From Deltaproteobacteria bacterium (lineage in GTDB: Bacteria > Desulfobacterota > Desulfobacteria > Desulfobacterales > JAUWMJ01), in contig DAOWEJ010000046.1 in NCBI GenBank assembly GCA_030638575.1, positions 1 through 39,320 on the forward strand: a stretch of 39,320 nucleotides of DNA. The letters are read 5' to 3'. The notes under the pieces were generated by a model that did not search any database, was not told where the DNA came from, and worked only from the letters and a program-made list of their open reading frames with translations. A program made the position numbers and the translations under genes. Position 1 is the first letter of the stretch; every line of letters begins with the position of its first letter. Positions 33,217 through 39,320 of the stretch are shown here, in pieces.

Positions 33217-33305
33217 CTATAGACCTCGTTATTTACTTTATAAAAATGATCGTATGCCTTGATATACCGCTGGATTGCAAATAAATTGGACACCAAATCG
33301 GTCTT

Positions 33306-33420
33306 GGTTATAAGGTTCCGGGTTCAAGGTTAAGCGCTTCACTCTTGTTCCTTACCTAATTGATTCTATTGGTTTAATACCATGGGGGATAAACCTCTGA
33401 ACCTGTGAACTGTGAACCTT
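33306..33420. repeat. Family C inverted repeat (GGTTCA-type arms)
   Basis: The left arm is GGTTATAAGGTTCCGGGTTC and onward to 33331; the right arm, from 33392, reads CTCTGAACCTGTGAACTGTG and ends in AACCTT. Its units are those of the copies at 5030, 28612 and 35179. It lies in the 290-base gap before the MurU-AmgK fusion gene. Confidence 0.75.
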
Positions 33421-33507
33421 TTAAACCCGCTTGCAGCAGAGTTGGAAACAGAGGTTTTTGTCCAAAATATTTCTCCATAATCTGTCATAAATTACAAGGT
33501 CTAAACT

Positions 33508-35193
33508 ATGAAGTCTATGATACTTGCCGCAGGAATGGGCACGCGGCTTCTTCCCCATACTGAAGACACACCAAAACCGCTGTTCCCTGTTGCAGGACTC
33601 CCTCTTTTGCATATCACCATACATGCTTTAAAACGCGCCGGTTCAACAGCAATTATCATAAACACACATCACTTGTATCAGAAGATAGAATTCTTTATCG
33701 ATAAGCAAAAATACGGAATACCTGTTTATACCCGCCATGAGCCTGTAATTCTCGGCACCGGGGGAGCTATAAAAAATGTGATCGATTTCTGGGATGACCG
33801 GCCATTTATGGTAGTTAACAGTGATATTGTTACCGATATTGACCTGGAAAAAGTTTATGATTATCACTTAAGTCATAAATACCCGGTGACCCTGGTTCTT
33901 TACGACTGCCATGAGTTCAACTCGGTTTCCGTCAATAAAGGATCTTTTATTACAGATTTTGATAACGGTTCTGACGTATACTCAACTGACAAACTGACCT
34001 TTACCGGCATACAGGTTCTTGATCCTGAAGTTTTAGAATTTATACCGGACAATGTCTTCTCCAGCATAATCGACGTGTATAAAAAGATGATATCAAGGGG
34101 AAGAAAGATCAAGGCCTTTATTTCAAAGAAAGACTACTGGAAAGATATCGGGACTGTGAAAAGTTATAAGAAAGCTGTTTTTGATAAGATGGCTACCGAA
34201 GCTTTTAACCAGGCCTTTTCCGAAAACACGCAAAATGAGATTAAACAAAAGAAGCTGAAAGGAGACGGGTCTGAAAGAAAGTGGTACCGGCTGACTGCAA
34301 AGGACCGTATGCTTGTTATGGTAGATCACGGAATCAGAGAGAACAGGGGAACCTGCGAAGTTGACTCATTTGTCTCCATAGGCCGTCATCTTTATGATTC
34401 CAGGATACCCGTACCAAAGATTCATTTGTATGATACCTTCTCAGGCCTTGTCTTCCTTGAGGATTTAGGAGATATAAATCTTCAAACATTAATCCAAAAA
34501 GCTGAAAGCCGGAAAGATATCTTTGCCCATTACAAAGTTGTTATAAATAATCTTATTGACCTTTCTGTTTCCGGTGCGATAAATTTTAATTTGTCCTGGA
34601 CTTATCAATCACCTGAATACGATAAAAATCTTATAATGGAAAAGGAATGCCGCTATTTTGTAGAAGCCTTTCTATCAGGATACCTTGGTATCAATATTAG
34701 CTTTAAGGAGCTTAAAGAAGAGTTTTCAGCTCTTGCTGATAAAGCACTCGAATCATCAGTTATTGGTTTTTTGCACAGAGACATGCAGTCTCGCAACATT
34801 ATGGTAAAAAACGGCAGATACTATTTTATCGATTTTCAGGGTGGACGTATGGGGCCGATCCAGTATGATCTTGCATCTTTGCTGATAGATCCATATGTAA
34901 ATATCCCCTCCCCTGTTCAGGATCAACTCCTTGATTACTGTATTGAAAAGCTTTTATCTTCTATTGATTTTGATCCCGATAAATTTCGTACCTGTTTTAA
35001 ACATTGTGCCCTGACGCGAAACCTTCAGATGCTCGGAGCTTTTGGATATTTGAGCAGAAATATGGGAAAAACCTATTTTGAAAAATATATCCCCAGAGCT
35101 GTTGAAACGTTAAAAAAGAATCTTTTTTCTCTTTCCGGCCTTCAATTACCAAAATTAACGTCGGTTGTTAAAAAAATAGTAACTCAGGTTTAA
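33508..35193 (+). CDS. Fusion: MurU-like nucleotidyltransferase - AmgK-like sugar kinase
   Basis: One 561-residue chain with two enzyme domains of the anabolic peptidoglycan recycling route. Residues 1 to about 225 are a nucleotidyltransferase: MKSMILAAGMGTRLLPHTED, TPKPLFPVAGLPLL, LGTGGAIKNV, VVNSDIVTDID and DYWKDIGTVKSY, wording close to MurU (MurNAc-1-P uridylyltransferase). Residues about 245-540 are an aminoglycoside phosphotransferase-fold kinase: LVFLEDLGDINL, catalytic H423-R424-D425 and N430 in FLHRDMQSRNIMV, the metal Asp D442 in FIDFQGGRMGPIQYDLASLL. This is the pattern of AmgK, the anomeric MurNAc/GlcNAc kinase. In studied bacteria the two are separate neighbouring genes. The last five codons and stop (35179-35193) coincide with the end of a family C repeat. 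Other hexose-1-phosphates are possible substrates. Confidence 0.88.
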   Translation: MKSMILAAGMGTRLLPHTEDTPKPLFPVAGLPLLHITIHALKRAGSTAIIINTHHLYQKIEFFIDKQKYGIPVYTRHEPVILGTGGAIKNVIDFWDDRPFMVVNSDIVTDIDLEKVYDYHLSHKYPVTLVLYDCHEFNSVSVNKGSFITDFDNGSDVYSTDKLTFTGIQVLDPEVLEFIPDNVFSSIIDVYKKMISRGRKIKAFISKKDYWKDIGTVKSYKKAVFDKMATEAFNQAFSENTQNEIKQKKLKGDGSERKWYRLTAKDRMLVMVDHGIRENRGTCEVDSFVSIGRHLYDSRIPVPKIHLYDTFSGLVFLEDLGDINLQTLIQKAESRKDIFAHYKVVINNLIDLSVSGAINFNLSWTYQSPEYDKNLIMEKECRYFVEAFLSGYLGINISFKELKEEFSALADKALESSVIGFLHRDMQSRNIMVKNGRYYFIDFQGGRMGPIQYDLASLLIDPYVNIPSPVQDQLLDYCIEKLLSSIDFDPDKFRTCFKHCALTRNLQMLGAFGYLSRNMGKTYFEKYIPRAVETLKKNLFSLSGLQLPKLTSVVKKIVTQV

Positions 35194-35330
35194 AGTTCCT
35201 GGGTTCACGGTTCAGGGTTAAACATATGAGTCGATAGAGTTAAACTTATAAACTATGAGTTATCTGGGCTCATCATGTCACTCAGAATACACCAAACCTT
35301 GAACTTTGAACTCTGAACCTGAGTCGTTAC
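35179..35330. repeat. Family C inverted repeat overlapping the 3' end of the fusion gene
   Basis: GTAACTCAGGTT (35179-35190) and AACCTGAGTCGTTAC (35316-35330) are the ends. Inside, GGGTTCACGGTTCAGGGTT faces AACCTTGAACTTTGAAC. The left end encodes the last residues (VTQV) and is followed by the stop of the MurU-AmgK fusion. The same GTAACTCAGGTT end is at 5030. Confidence 0.82.
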
Positions 35331-35390
35331 AAAAAATATATTAAAAAAGTTAAAACCACATAAAATTAAAAAGCTTTAAGGAGATTTAAA

Positions 35391-36221
35391 ATGAACCCAA
35401 TCAAAGTCATGGTAAACGGTATACCCGGCAATATGGCACAGGTGGTGGCAAAACACGCTCTTGTTGACGACCGCTTCGAACTCATCCCGTATTCACTCAC
35501 CGGCCCTGAAATCACGGTATCCGAATTCGATTTAGAAACTATCACTATCCGGCTGATCCATCCGGAACTGCGGGAAAAAGAGATAATTGAGATAATAGAA
35601 AAATACACCTCTTTTATCAGCATCGATTATACACATCCCACAGCCGTTAACAGCAATGCTGAATTTTACTGTAAAACAGGCCTGCCTTTTGTTATGGGAA
35701 CAACGGGCGGAGACAGAAATATCCTTGAAGAAACGGTGAGATCATCGGCCATCCCTGCCGTCATTGCGCCGAATATGGCTAAACAGATTGTCGGATTCCA
35801 GGCGATGATGGAGTATGCATCAAAAACGTTTCCGGATCTTTTTAAAGGTTATTCACTTACAATTAAGGAAAGTCATCAAAAAGGAAAAGCAGATACAAGC
35901 GGTACTGCCAAGGCAATGACAAGGTATTTTAATGCGGTGGGCATCCCCTATTCTGAAAGCGATATCATAAAGGAACGCAACCCCGAAACCCAAATGAACG
36001 CATGGGGTATACCAGAGGAATACCTGACCGGCCATGGATGGCATACATACAGTCTTGTTTCAGATGATAAAACAGTCCACTTTGAATTCATCCACAACGT
36101 AAATGGGAGAGATGTCTATGTCCAGGGCACCCTTGATGCCGTATCTTACCTGTCGAAGAAAATAGAAGAAGGTGCAGCAGGAAGTGTATTTACAATGATT
36201 GATGTGCTGAAAGGGGTATAG
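35391..36221 (+). CDS. dapB: 4-hydroxy-tetrahydrodipicolinate reductase, plant-like type
   Basis: NAD(P)H-dependent reductase of the diaminopimelate/lysine pathway. The 276-residue protein has a Rossmann start (VMVNGIPGNMAQVVAKHA), FISIDYTHPTAV, VMGTTGGDRN and AVIAPNMAKQIVGFQ. The substrate motif is ESHQKGKADTSGTAKA, with H162 and K166 at the catalytic positions; the usual HH is HQ and the Pro before SGT is absent. That variant, together with GIPEEYLTGHGWHTYSL, FEFIHNVNGRDVYVQGTLDA and a MIDVLKG end, resembles plant DapB as I remember it rather than Escherichia coli DapB. The ATG follows a strong AAGGAG site. It converges on the TPR gene, 10 bases away. No other lysine gene is in the window. 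Confidence 0.9.
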   Translation: MNPIKVMVNGIPGNMAQVVAKHALVDDRFELIPYSLTGPEITVSEFDLETITIRLIHPELREKEIIEIIEKYTSFISIDYTHPTAVNSNAEFYCKTGLPFVMGTTGGDRNILEETVRSSAIPAVIAPNMAKQIVGFQAMMEYASKTFPDLFKGYSLTIKESHQKGKADTSGTAKAMTRYFNAVGIPYSESDIIKERNPETQMNAWGIPEEYLTGHGWHTYSLVSDDKTVHFEFIHNVNGRDVYVQGTLDAVSYLSKKIEEGAAGSVFTMIDVLKGV

Positions 36222-36231
36222 AACTTGCTGT

Positions 36232-36960
36232 TTACTGACTCGTTTGACCGCCCATGCCGCGTTTGCTTTCCTCAACCGACCTTTGTTTTTCAACAACATG
36301 ATCGAGGCGCTCAAGCGCCCCTTCATAATCGGGGTCTATTTCAAGTATAATCCGATACTGTTCCGCCGCTTTTTGCAATTGCCCGGTTTCTTCATAAAAA
36401 GATCCTAAATATTCCCTGAAAACTATATCTTGCGGAGCAAGGCGAACCGCCTTTAATATTTCTTTTTCAGCCGGGGCATATTCCAGGCGTCTCTGGTAAG
36501 ATCTCCCGAGGCCGAAATAATTATCCGCATTGCCCGGGTTTGTCTTCACCCCCCGCTTGAAAGCTTGAATAGCTTCTTCCACCTGATCAATCTCAAGATA
36601 GGCCTCACCCAGGTTGTAGTAAATCTGCTCTGTTCGGTACTTCAGTTCAATTGCTTTTTTATAGAATGATATTTCGCGATAATGATCACCAACCTGACCA
36701 TAAGCATATCCAAGGTGATACCAGGCAAGGGCATTTGAAGGATCTTTTTTTATAAGCCGTTCATAAAGAAGAATGCCTTTTTGAAAGTCCCCACGTACCA
36801 TGGCCGCTTCAGCTCTTTTATCGGTCTCGTATCTCTTTTTAAAAACTGTGGATTCTACTGCTACCTGCTTCGAGCAACCGGCACCGGAAAAAAGAACCGC
36901 CAGACAGGAAGCAAGACTCAATACCCGGAAAAAAAATGATTTTTCTAAATTAGAGTGCAT
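36232..36960 (-). CDS. TPR-repeat lipoprotein
   Basis: A 242-residue secreted, probably lipid-anchored protein. The N-terminus has a charged start, a hydrophobic stretch (FFRVLSLASCLAVLFSG) and a lipobox-like GAGC with Cys29 as the expected lipidated residue. The remainder, from about residue 48, is a chain of TPR units: NALAWYHLGYAYGQVGDHYR, EQIYYNLGEAYLEIDQVEEA, ADNYFGLGRSYQRRLEYAPA and DIVFREYLGSFYEETGQLQK. The tail is charged. Such proteins are scaffolds in envelope complexes; no partner is apparent next to it. Its stop is 10 bases from the convergent dapB stop. The radical SAM gene upstream is only about 30 bases away, so co-transcription is possible. Confidence 0.88.
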   Translation of the reverse strand: MHSNLEKSFFFRVLSLASCLAVLFSGAGCSKQVAVESTVFKKRYETDKRAEAAMVRGDFQKGILLYERLIKKDPSNALAWYHLGYAYGQVGDHYREISFYKKAIELKYRTEQIYYNLGEAYLEIDQVEEAIQAFKRGVKTNPGNADNYFGLGRSYQRRLEYAPAEKEILKAVRLAPQDIVFREYLGSFYEETGQLQKAAEQYRIILEIDPDYEGALERLDHVVEKQRSVEESKRGMGGQTSQ

Positions 36961-36991
36961 ATAAATCGTTTCAACCTAATTCAACCTCTTA

Positions 36992-38338
36992 TTAATATCT
37001 GATCCCATTATATAAATTAAAAAGATCATCGCGACAAAGATGCTCTGTTTCATTAAAAAATGCTGAAGACCTCTGCATCTTCCACTGGTCTTTATGAGTA
37101 TTAACATTATAATAAACGGAAGGGAATACCTTTACATCCAAACTTTTAAGAAAATTTATTGTATCCTCTATTTCTTCCTTTGTTTGACCTGGAAGTCCAA
37201 GTATAAAATAGGACCTTACATTCATGCCGAGGTCTTTTGCAATATTTGCAATATCTGCAAATTTTTGCGAATTAAAAGGCCTGCCATATATCTTTTGCAA
37301 CTGCTCAGAGTAACTTACCAGTGAAATATTTAATTCTCCAAAGCCTGCCTGTTTCATTAAATTTAATATCTCTTCATCAAGTTGTTCAATAGAAATACCG
37401 TTCATGGCAGTAAAATCAAGACCAACATCATGTATTCTTTGAAAATTATACAGCTCTTTTAATAATTCAGCGGCCCTTGACTTCAGGGCAAAGATATTAT
37501 CATCCTCAAAATTGATGATCTTTACATTAAACTGTTTTATGCACTCATATATTTCAGACAGGACTGATTCAATATTTCTGACCCTGTAACTGTTTCCCCA
37601 GATAATTCTTCCTGTGCAGAAATCGCATCTGTTTGGGCACCCTCTTGAGGTTATCATTGATACAGCACGCGTCCTGTACATTTTAAAATCGCGTTCTTTA
37701 AGAAATTCTCTTGAAGGAAAAGGCATTGTATTAATATCTCTAATATTATTTTTTCCTGTCTTAATTATTTCATCTTTCACAAGGTATACCAGGTTCGGAA
37801 CTTTTAATAGATCTTTGTTATTTATCAGAGAATCCAGCAATTGCACTGAGCTTTGCTCACCTTCACCCCTAATTACAAAATCAACATCAAGATTCCGTAA
37901 ATAATATTCCGGATAAAGCGCTGCGTGATATCCTCCGACAACTATTTTTGAAAGGGGGTTTAATCTTTTAATTATATGAATAATCTCATCAGTTTCCTGA
38001 AAGTATGGAGTAAATAATGATGATATGAAATATATATCGGCGTCAGTTGATTTAATTTGTTTTTCTATTTCCTGAAAGGTTAATCCAAAATGATAGTAAT
38101 TTTTAAAAGGAAATGAAAGAGCAGGGTTGCTGTTTGAAATATATTTATCCAGGTAAGAAAATTCATTTGGGATTGGAAGTTTATGTTTTTTGGGTGAATG
38201 GCAATTTATGAATGAAACATTATGTCCTGCGGATTTTATTGAGGCAATTATATATAAGATGCCTATAGGCTGGCGCCTAATGGACGTTGAATAAAAATCC
38301 TGAATAGGGGGATTAATAAAACAGATTCTCACTATCAT
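36992..38338 (-). CDS. B12-binding-type radical SAM protein of unknown substrate
   Basis: A 448-residue protein with an N-terminal cobalamin-binding-like domain (MIVRICFINPPIQDF, GILYIIASIKSAGHNV, VVGGYHAALYPEYYL, FVIRGEGEQSSVQLL) and a radical SAM domain. The cluster motif is C234-x3-C238-x2-C241 in TSRGCPNRCDFCTGR. INFEDDNIF, GMNVRSYFILGLPGQTKEE and the rest of a TIM barrel follow. The group includes methyltransferases and lipid- or glycan-modifying enzymes; the substrate cannot be told. It is visibly more AT- and Asn/Ile/Lys-rich than its neighbours, which may indicate transfer. A TTG two codons upstream is possible, but the ATG at 38336-38338 is preferred. No ribosome site is visible; a strong hairpin ends 13 bases upstream. 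Confidence 0.87.
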   Translation of the reverse strand: MIVRICFINPPIQDFYSTSIRRQPIGILYIIASIKSAGHNVSFINCHSPKKHKLPIPNEFSYLDKYISNSNPALSFPFKNYYHFGLTFQEIEKQIKSTDADIYFISSLFTPYFQETDEIIHIIKRLNPLSKIVVGGYHAALYPEYYLRNLDVDFVIRGEGEQSSVQLLDSLINNKDLLKVPNLVYLVKDEIIKTGKNNIRDINTMPFPSREFLKERDFKMYRTRAVSMITSRGCPNRCDFCTGRIIWGNSYRVRNIESVLSEIYECIKQFNVKIINFEDDNIFALKSRAAELLKELYNFQRIHDVGLDFTAMNGISIEQLDEEILNLMKQAGFGELNISLVSYSEQLQKIYGRPFNSQKFADIANIAKDLGMNVRSYFILGLPGQTKEEIEDTINFLKSLDVKVFPSVYYNVNTHKDQWKMQRSSAFFNETEHLCRDDLFNLYNGIRY

Positions 38339-38351
38339 TACCAATATATGA

Positions 38352-38395
38352 GGTAGAGTATAGAGCAGGCCACTCAGCCTGCCCTCTACTCTACC
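38352..38395 (-). promoter_or_regulatory. Strong hairpin immediately upstream of the radical SAM gene
   Basis: GGTAGAGTATAGAGCAGGC (38352-38370) pairs with GCCTGCCCTCTACTCTACC (38377-38395), 17 of 19 positions, around CACTCA. In the leftward transcript it ends 13 bases before the ATG, where a ribosome site would be expected. On the plus strand no gene ends here, so a terminator role there is unlikely. Confidence 0.55.
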
Positions 38396-38560
38396 CTATT
38401 TCTTGTTAATTTTATAACAATTTATTCATAAATAGTCAAAAGTGGACTTGGTATTTTTCCTTTATTTGACATAACCGGGAGACTATTTAAAAACAATCCC
38501 TGTTTTAACACTTGCACTAAATATTGCTAAGCCCTATTATGGCTTCCCATGTAAATCTTT

Positions 38561-38742
38561 GAGACCTTTGAAAAATGCTCAATTTTGTTCAAGTTCAAGG
38601 AAGGCGAAAATTTTAACCGCAGGAATATATGGAATATTTCGAGGATAGCGCTAAAGCTTCACTGCGTGCCAAAATTTGAGCCTGACACAGAAATTGGGCA
38701 GATAAGCGCAGACTTCGAAAGGGAGTGTTTTTCAAAGGTCTC
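38561..38742. repeat. Family B repeat, fullest copy (182 bp)
   Basis: The ends are GAGACCTTTGAAAAATG and TTTTTCAAAGGTCTC. The interior has CAAGGAAGGCGAAAATTTTA, CGCAGGAATATATGG, TTTCGAGGATAGCGCTAAAG and CTTCACTGCGTGCC, followed by AAATTTGAGCCTGACACAG. It lies 46 bases before the UPF0182 start. The remaining 38396-38560 is AT-rich with no gene seen. Confidence 0.88.
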
Positions 38743-38788
38743 TTCTTTGATTTGCTTTTGCCAACCCTATACTTTGGAGTTTAAAATT

Positions 38789-39320
38789 ATGAAAATTAAG
38801 CATGTAACGATCTTATTAGGACTTCTACCATTAGTCCTGCTGTGGGCAGCTATCTCTATATATCCCAACTGGTTATGGTTCCAAAACCTTAACTTCGCGC
38901 CCGTATTCTGGACCATGGTACTGGGTAAATTCGGACTCGCTACGGTGATCTGGCTTCTTTTGATCATCATGCTGTCCGTCAATCTTTACGCAGCTCAACA
39001 TTTTCACCCTTTAAGCGAACAAAGGACCGCTGAGATAGGTGGGATGCCTGTATCCGGCAGGACCTTGAACACTATCATCCTGGCCGCAATCCTGATAGTT
39101 AGTTTTGTTATTGCGTCAAGCGGCTCTGCACACTGGAACATGGTGCTTAGCTATCTAAACCAGCAACCCTTTGGCAGCACTGATCCTGTATTTAACAAAG
39201 ACATCGGCTTCTACGTGTTATCTCTTAACATAAACACGACTGTCAGGGAAGAGTTGATTCGCATCATTTTCTTTGCAGGTCTTGTGACCGACATCTCGTA
39301 TTTCAAAAACGGCGGGCTTC
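38789..39320 (+). CDS. UPF0182 family membrane protein, N-terminal part (cut by window end)
   Basis: The frame opens at the ATG at 38789 and runs off the window without a stop, giving 177 residues. It has the multi-helix N-terminus of the UPF0182 (COG1615) family, large membrane proteins of unknown function. A first helix (TILLGLLPLVLLWAAISIY) is followed by PNWLWFQNLNFAPVFWTMV, a second long hydrophobic stretch (ATVIWLLLIIMLSVNLYA), a third (TIILAAILIVSFVIASSG), and the typical DPVFNKDIGFYVLSL. GGAG lies about ten bases before the ATG. Only the start is visible, so it cannot be told whether the gene is intact. Confidence 0.8.
   Translation, partial: MKIKHVTILLGLLPLVLLWAAISIYPNWLWFQNLNFAPVFWTMVLGKFGLATVIWLLLIIMLSVNLYAAQHFHPLSEQRTAEIGGMPVSGRTLNTIILAAILIVSFVIASSGSAHWNMVLSYLNQQPFGSTDPVFNKDIGFYVLSLNINTTVREELIRIIFFAGLVTDISYFKNGGL

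Noticed and set aside
1..39320. tRNA or rRNA genes
   Set aside because: GGTTCA-like words reminiscent of a T-loop occur often, but they belong to the 7-mer arrays and lack a cloverleaf context.

Overview
The window looks like a chromosomal piece of a sulfate-reducing deltaproteobacterium of the Desulfobacterota, most probably Desulfobacterales. This is inferred from a moderately AT-rich base composition by eye, a four-subunit 2-oxoacid:ferredoxin oxidoreductase (anaerobic metabolism), a plant-type dihydrodipicolinate reductase, a DUF4911-miaB pair, and dense intergenic palindromic repeats. No rRNA, tRNA, CRISPR array, transposase or prophage gene was seen. Almost every gene is a housekeeping gene; what is unusual lies in gene fusions and in the DNA between genes.

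Layout. 1-5 kb: 3' end of threonine synthase, a stand-alone CheY-like receiver, then a leftward group DUF4911 > miaB > bifunctional nuclease > PHP-type histidinol phosphatase. 5-9.5 kb: rightward recJ, an unrecognised 139-aa protein, an RNase Z-like beta-lactamase-fold protein, and a small methyltransferase. 9.6-17.1 kb: leftward guaB, dnaE, a mannose-1-phosphate guanylyltransferase overlapping dnaE, and a DegT-family sugar aminotransferase. 17.5-18.1 kb: rightward yciO-like gene. 18.2-27.2 kb: a long leftward run: P-loop ATPase, ferredoxin, 2-oxoacid oxidoreductase alpha/beta/gamma, a HisC-cytidylate kinase fusion, ribosomal protein S1, SppA. 27.4-36.2 kb: rightward NamZ/DUF1343, RNase HI with an N-terminal extension, a PlsB-like double acyltransferase, a MurU-AmgK fusion and DapB, with one small leftward membrane protein among them. 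36.2-38.3 kb: leftward TPR lipoprotein and radical SAM protein. The window ends in the start of a UPF0182 membrane protein.

Genes that work together. NamZ (release of MurNAc) and the MurU-AmgK fusion (MurNAc to MurNAc-1-P to UDP-MurNAc) could form a peptidoglycan sugar salvage route. Histidine biosynthesis is represented twice (HisC and a PHP phosphatase). Cytidylate kinase and S1 stand in the usual cmk-rpsA order, but cmk is fused to hisC.

Repeats. At least three recurring kinds of non-coding repeat sit between the genes. Family A has ends close to GATGGCTTCGTAAAAAGTC and palindromic interiors. Family B has ends close to GAGACCTTTGAAAAATG and a shared interior. A third class consists of degenerate 7- or 8-bp-period arrays, usually as two opposed arms, with a different unit at different loci. 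Many copies touch or create the stop codon of the neighbouring gene (miaB, vorB, vorC, murU-amgK). One further element (18211-18551) has nested inverted repeats and cuts off a family A copy.
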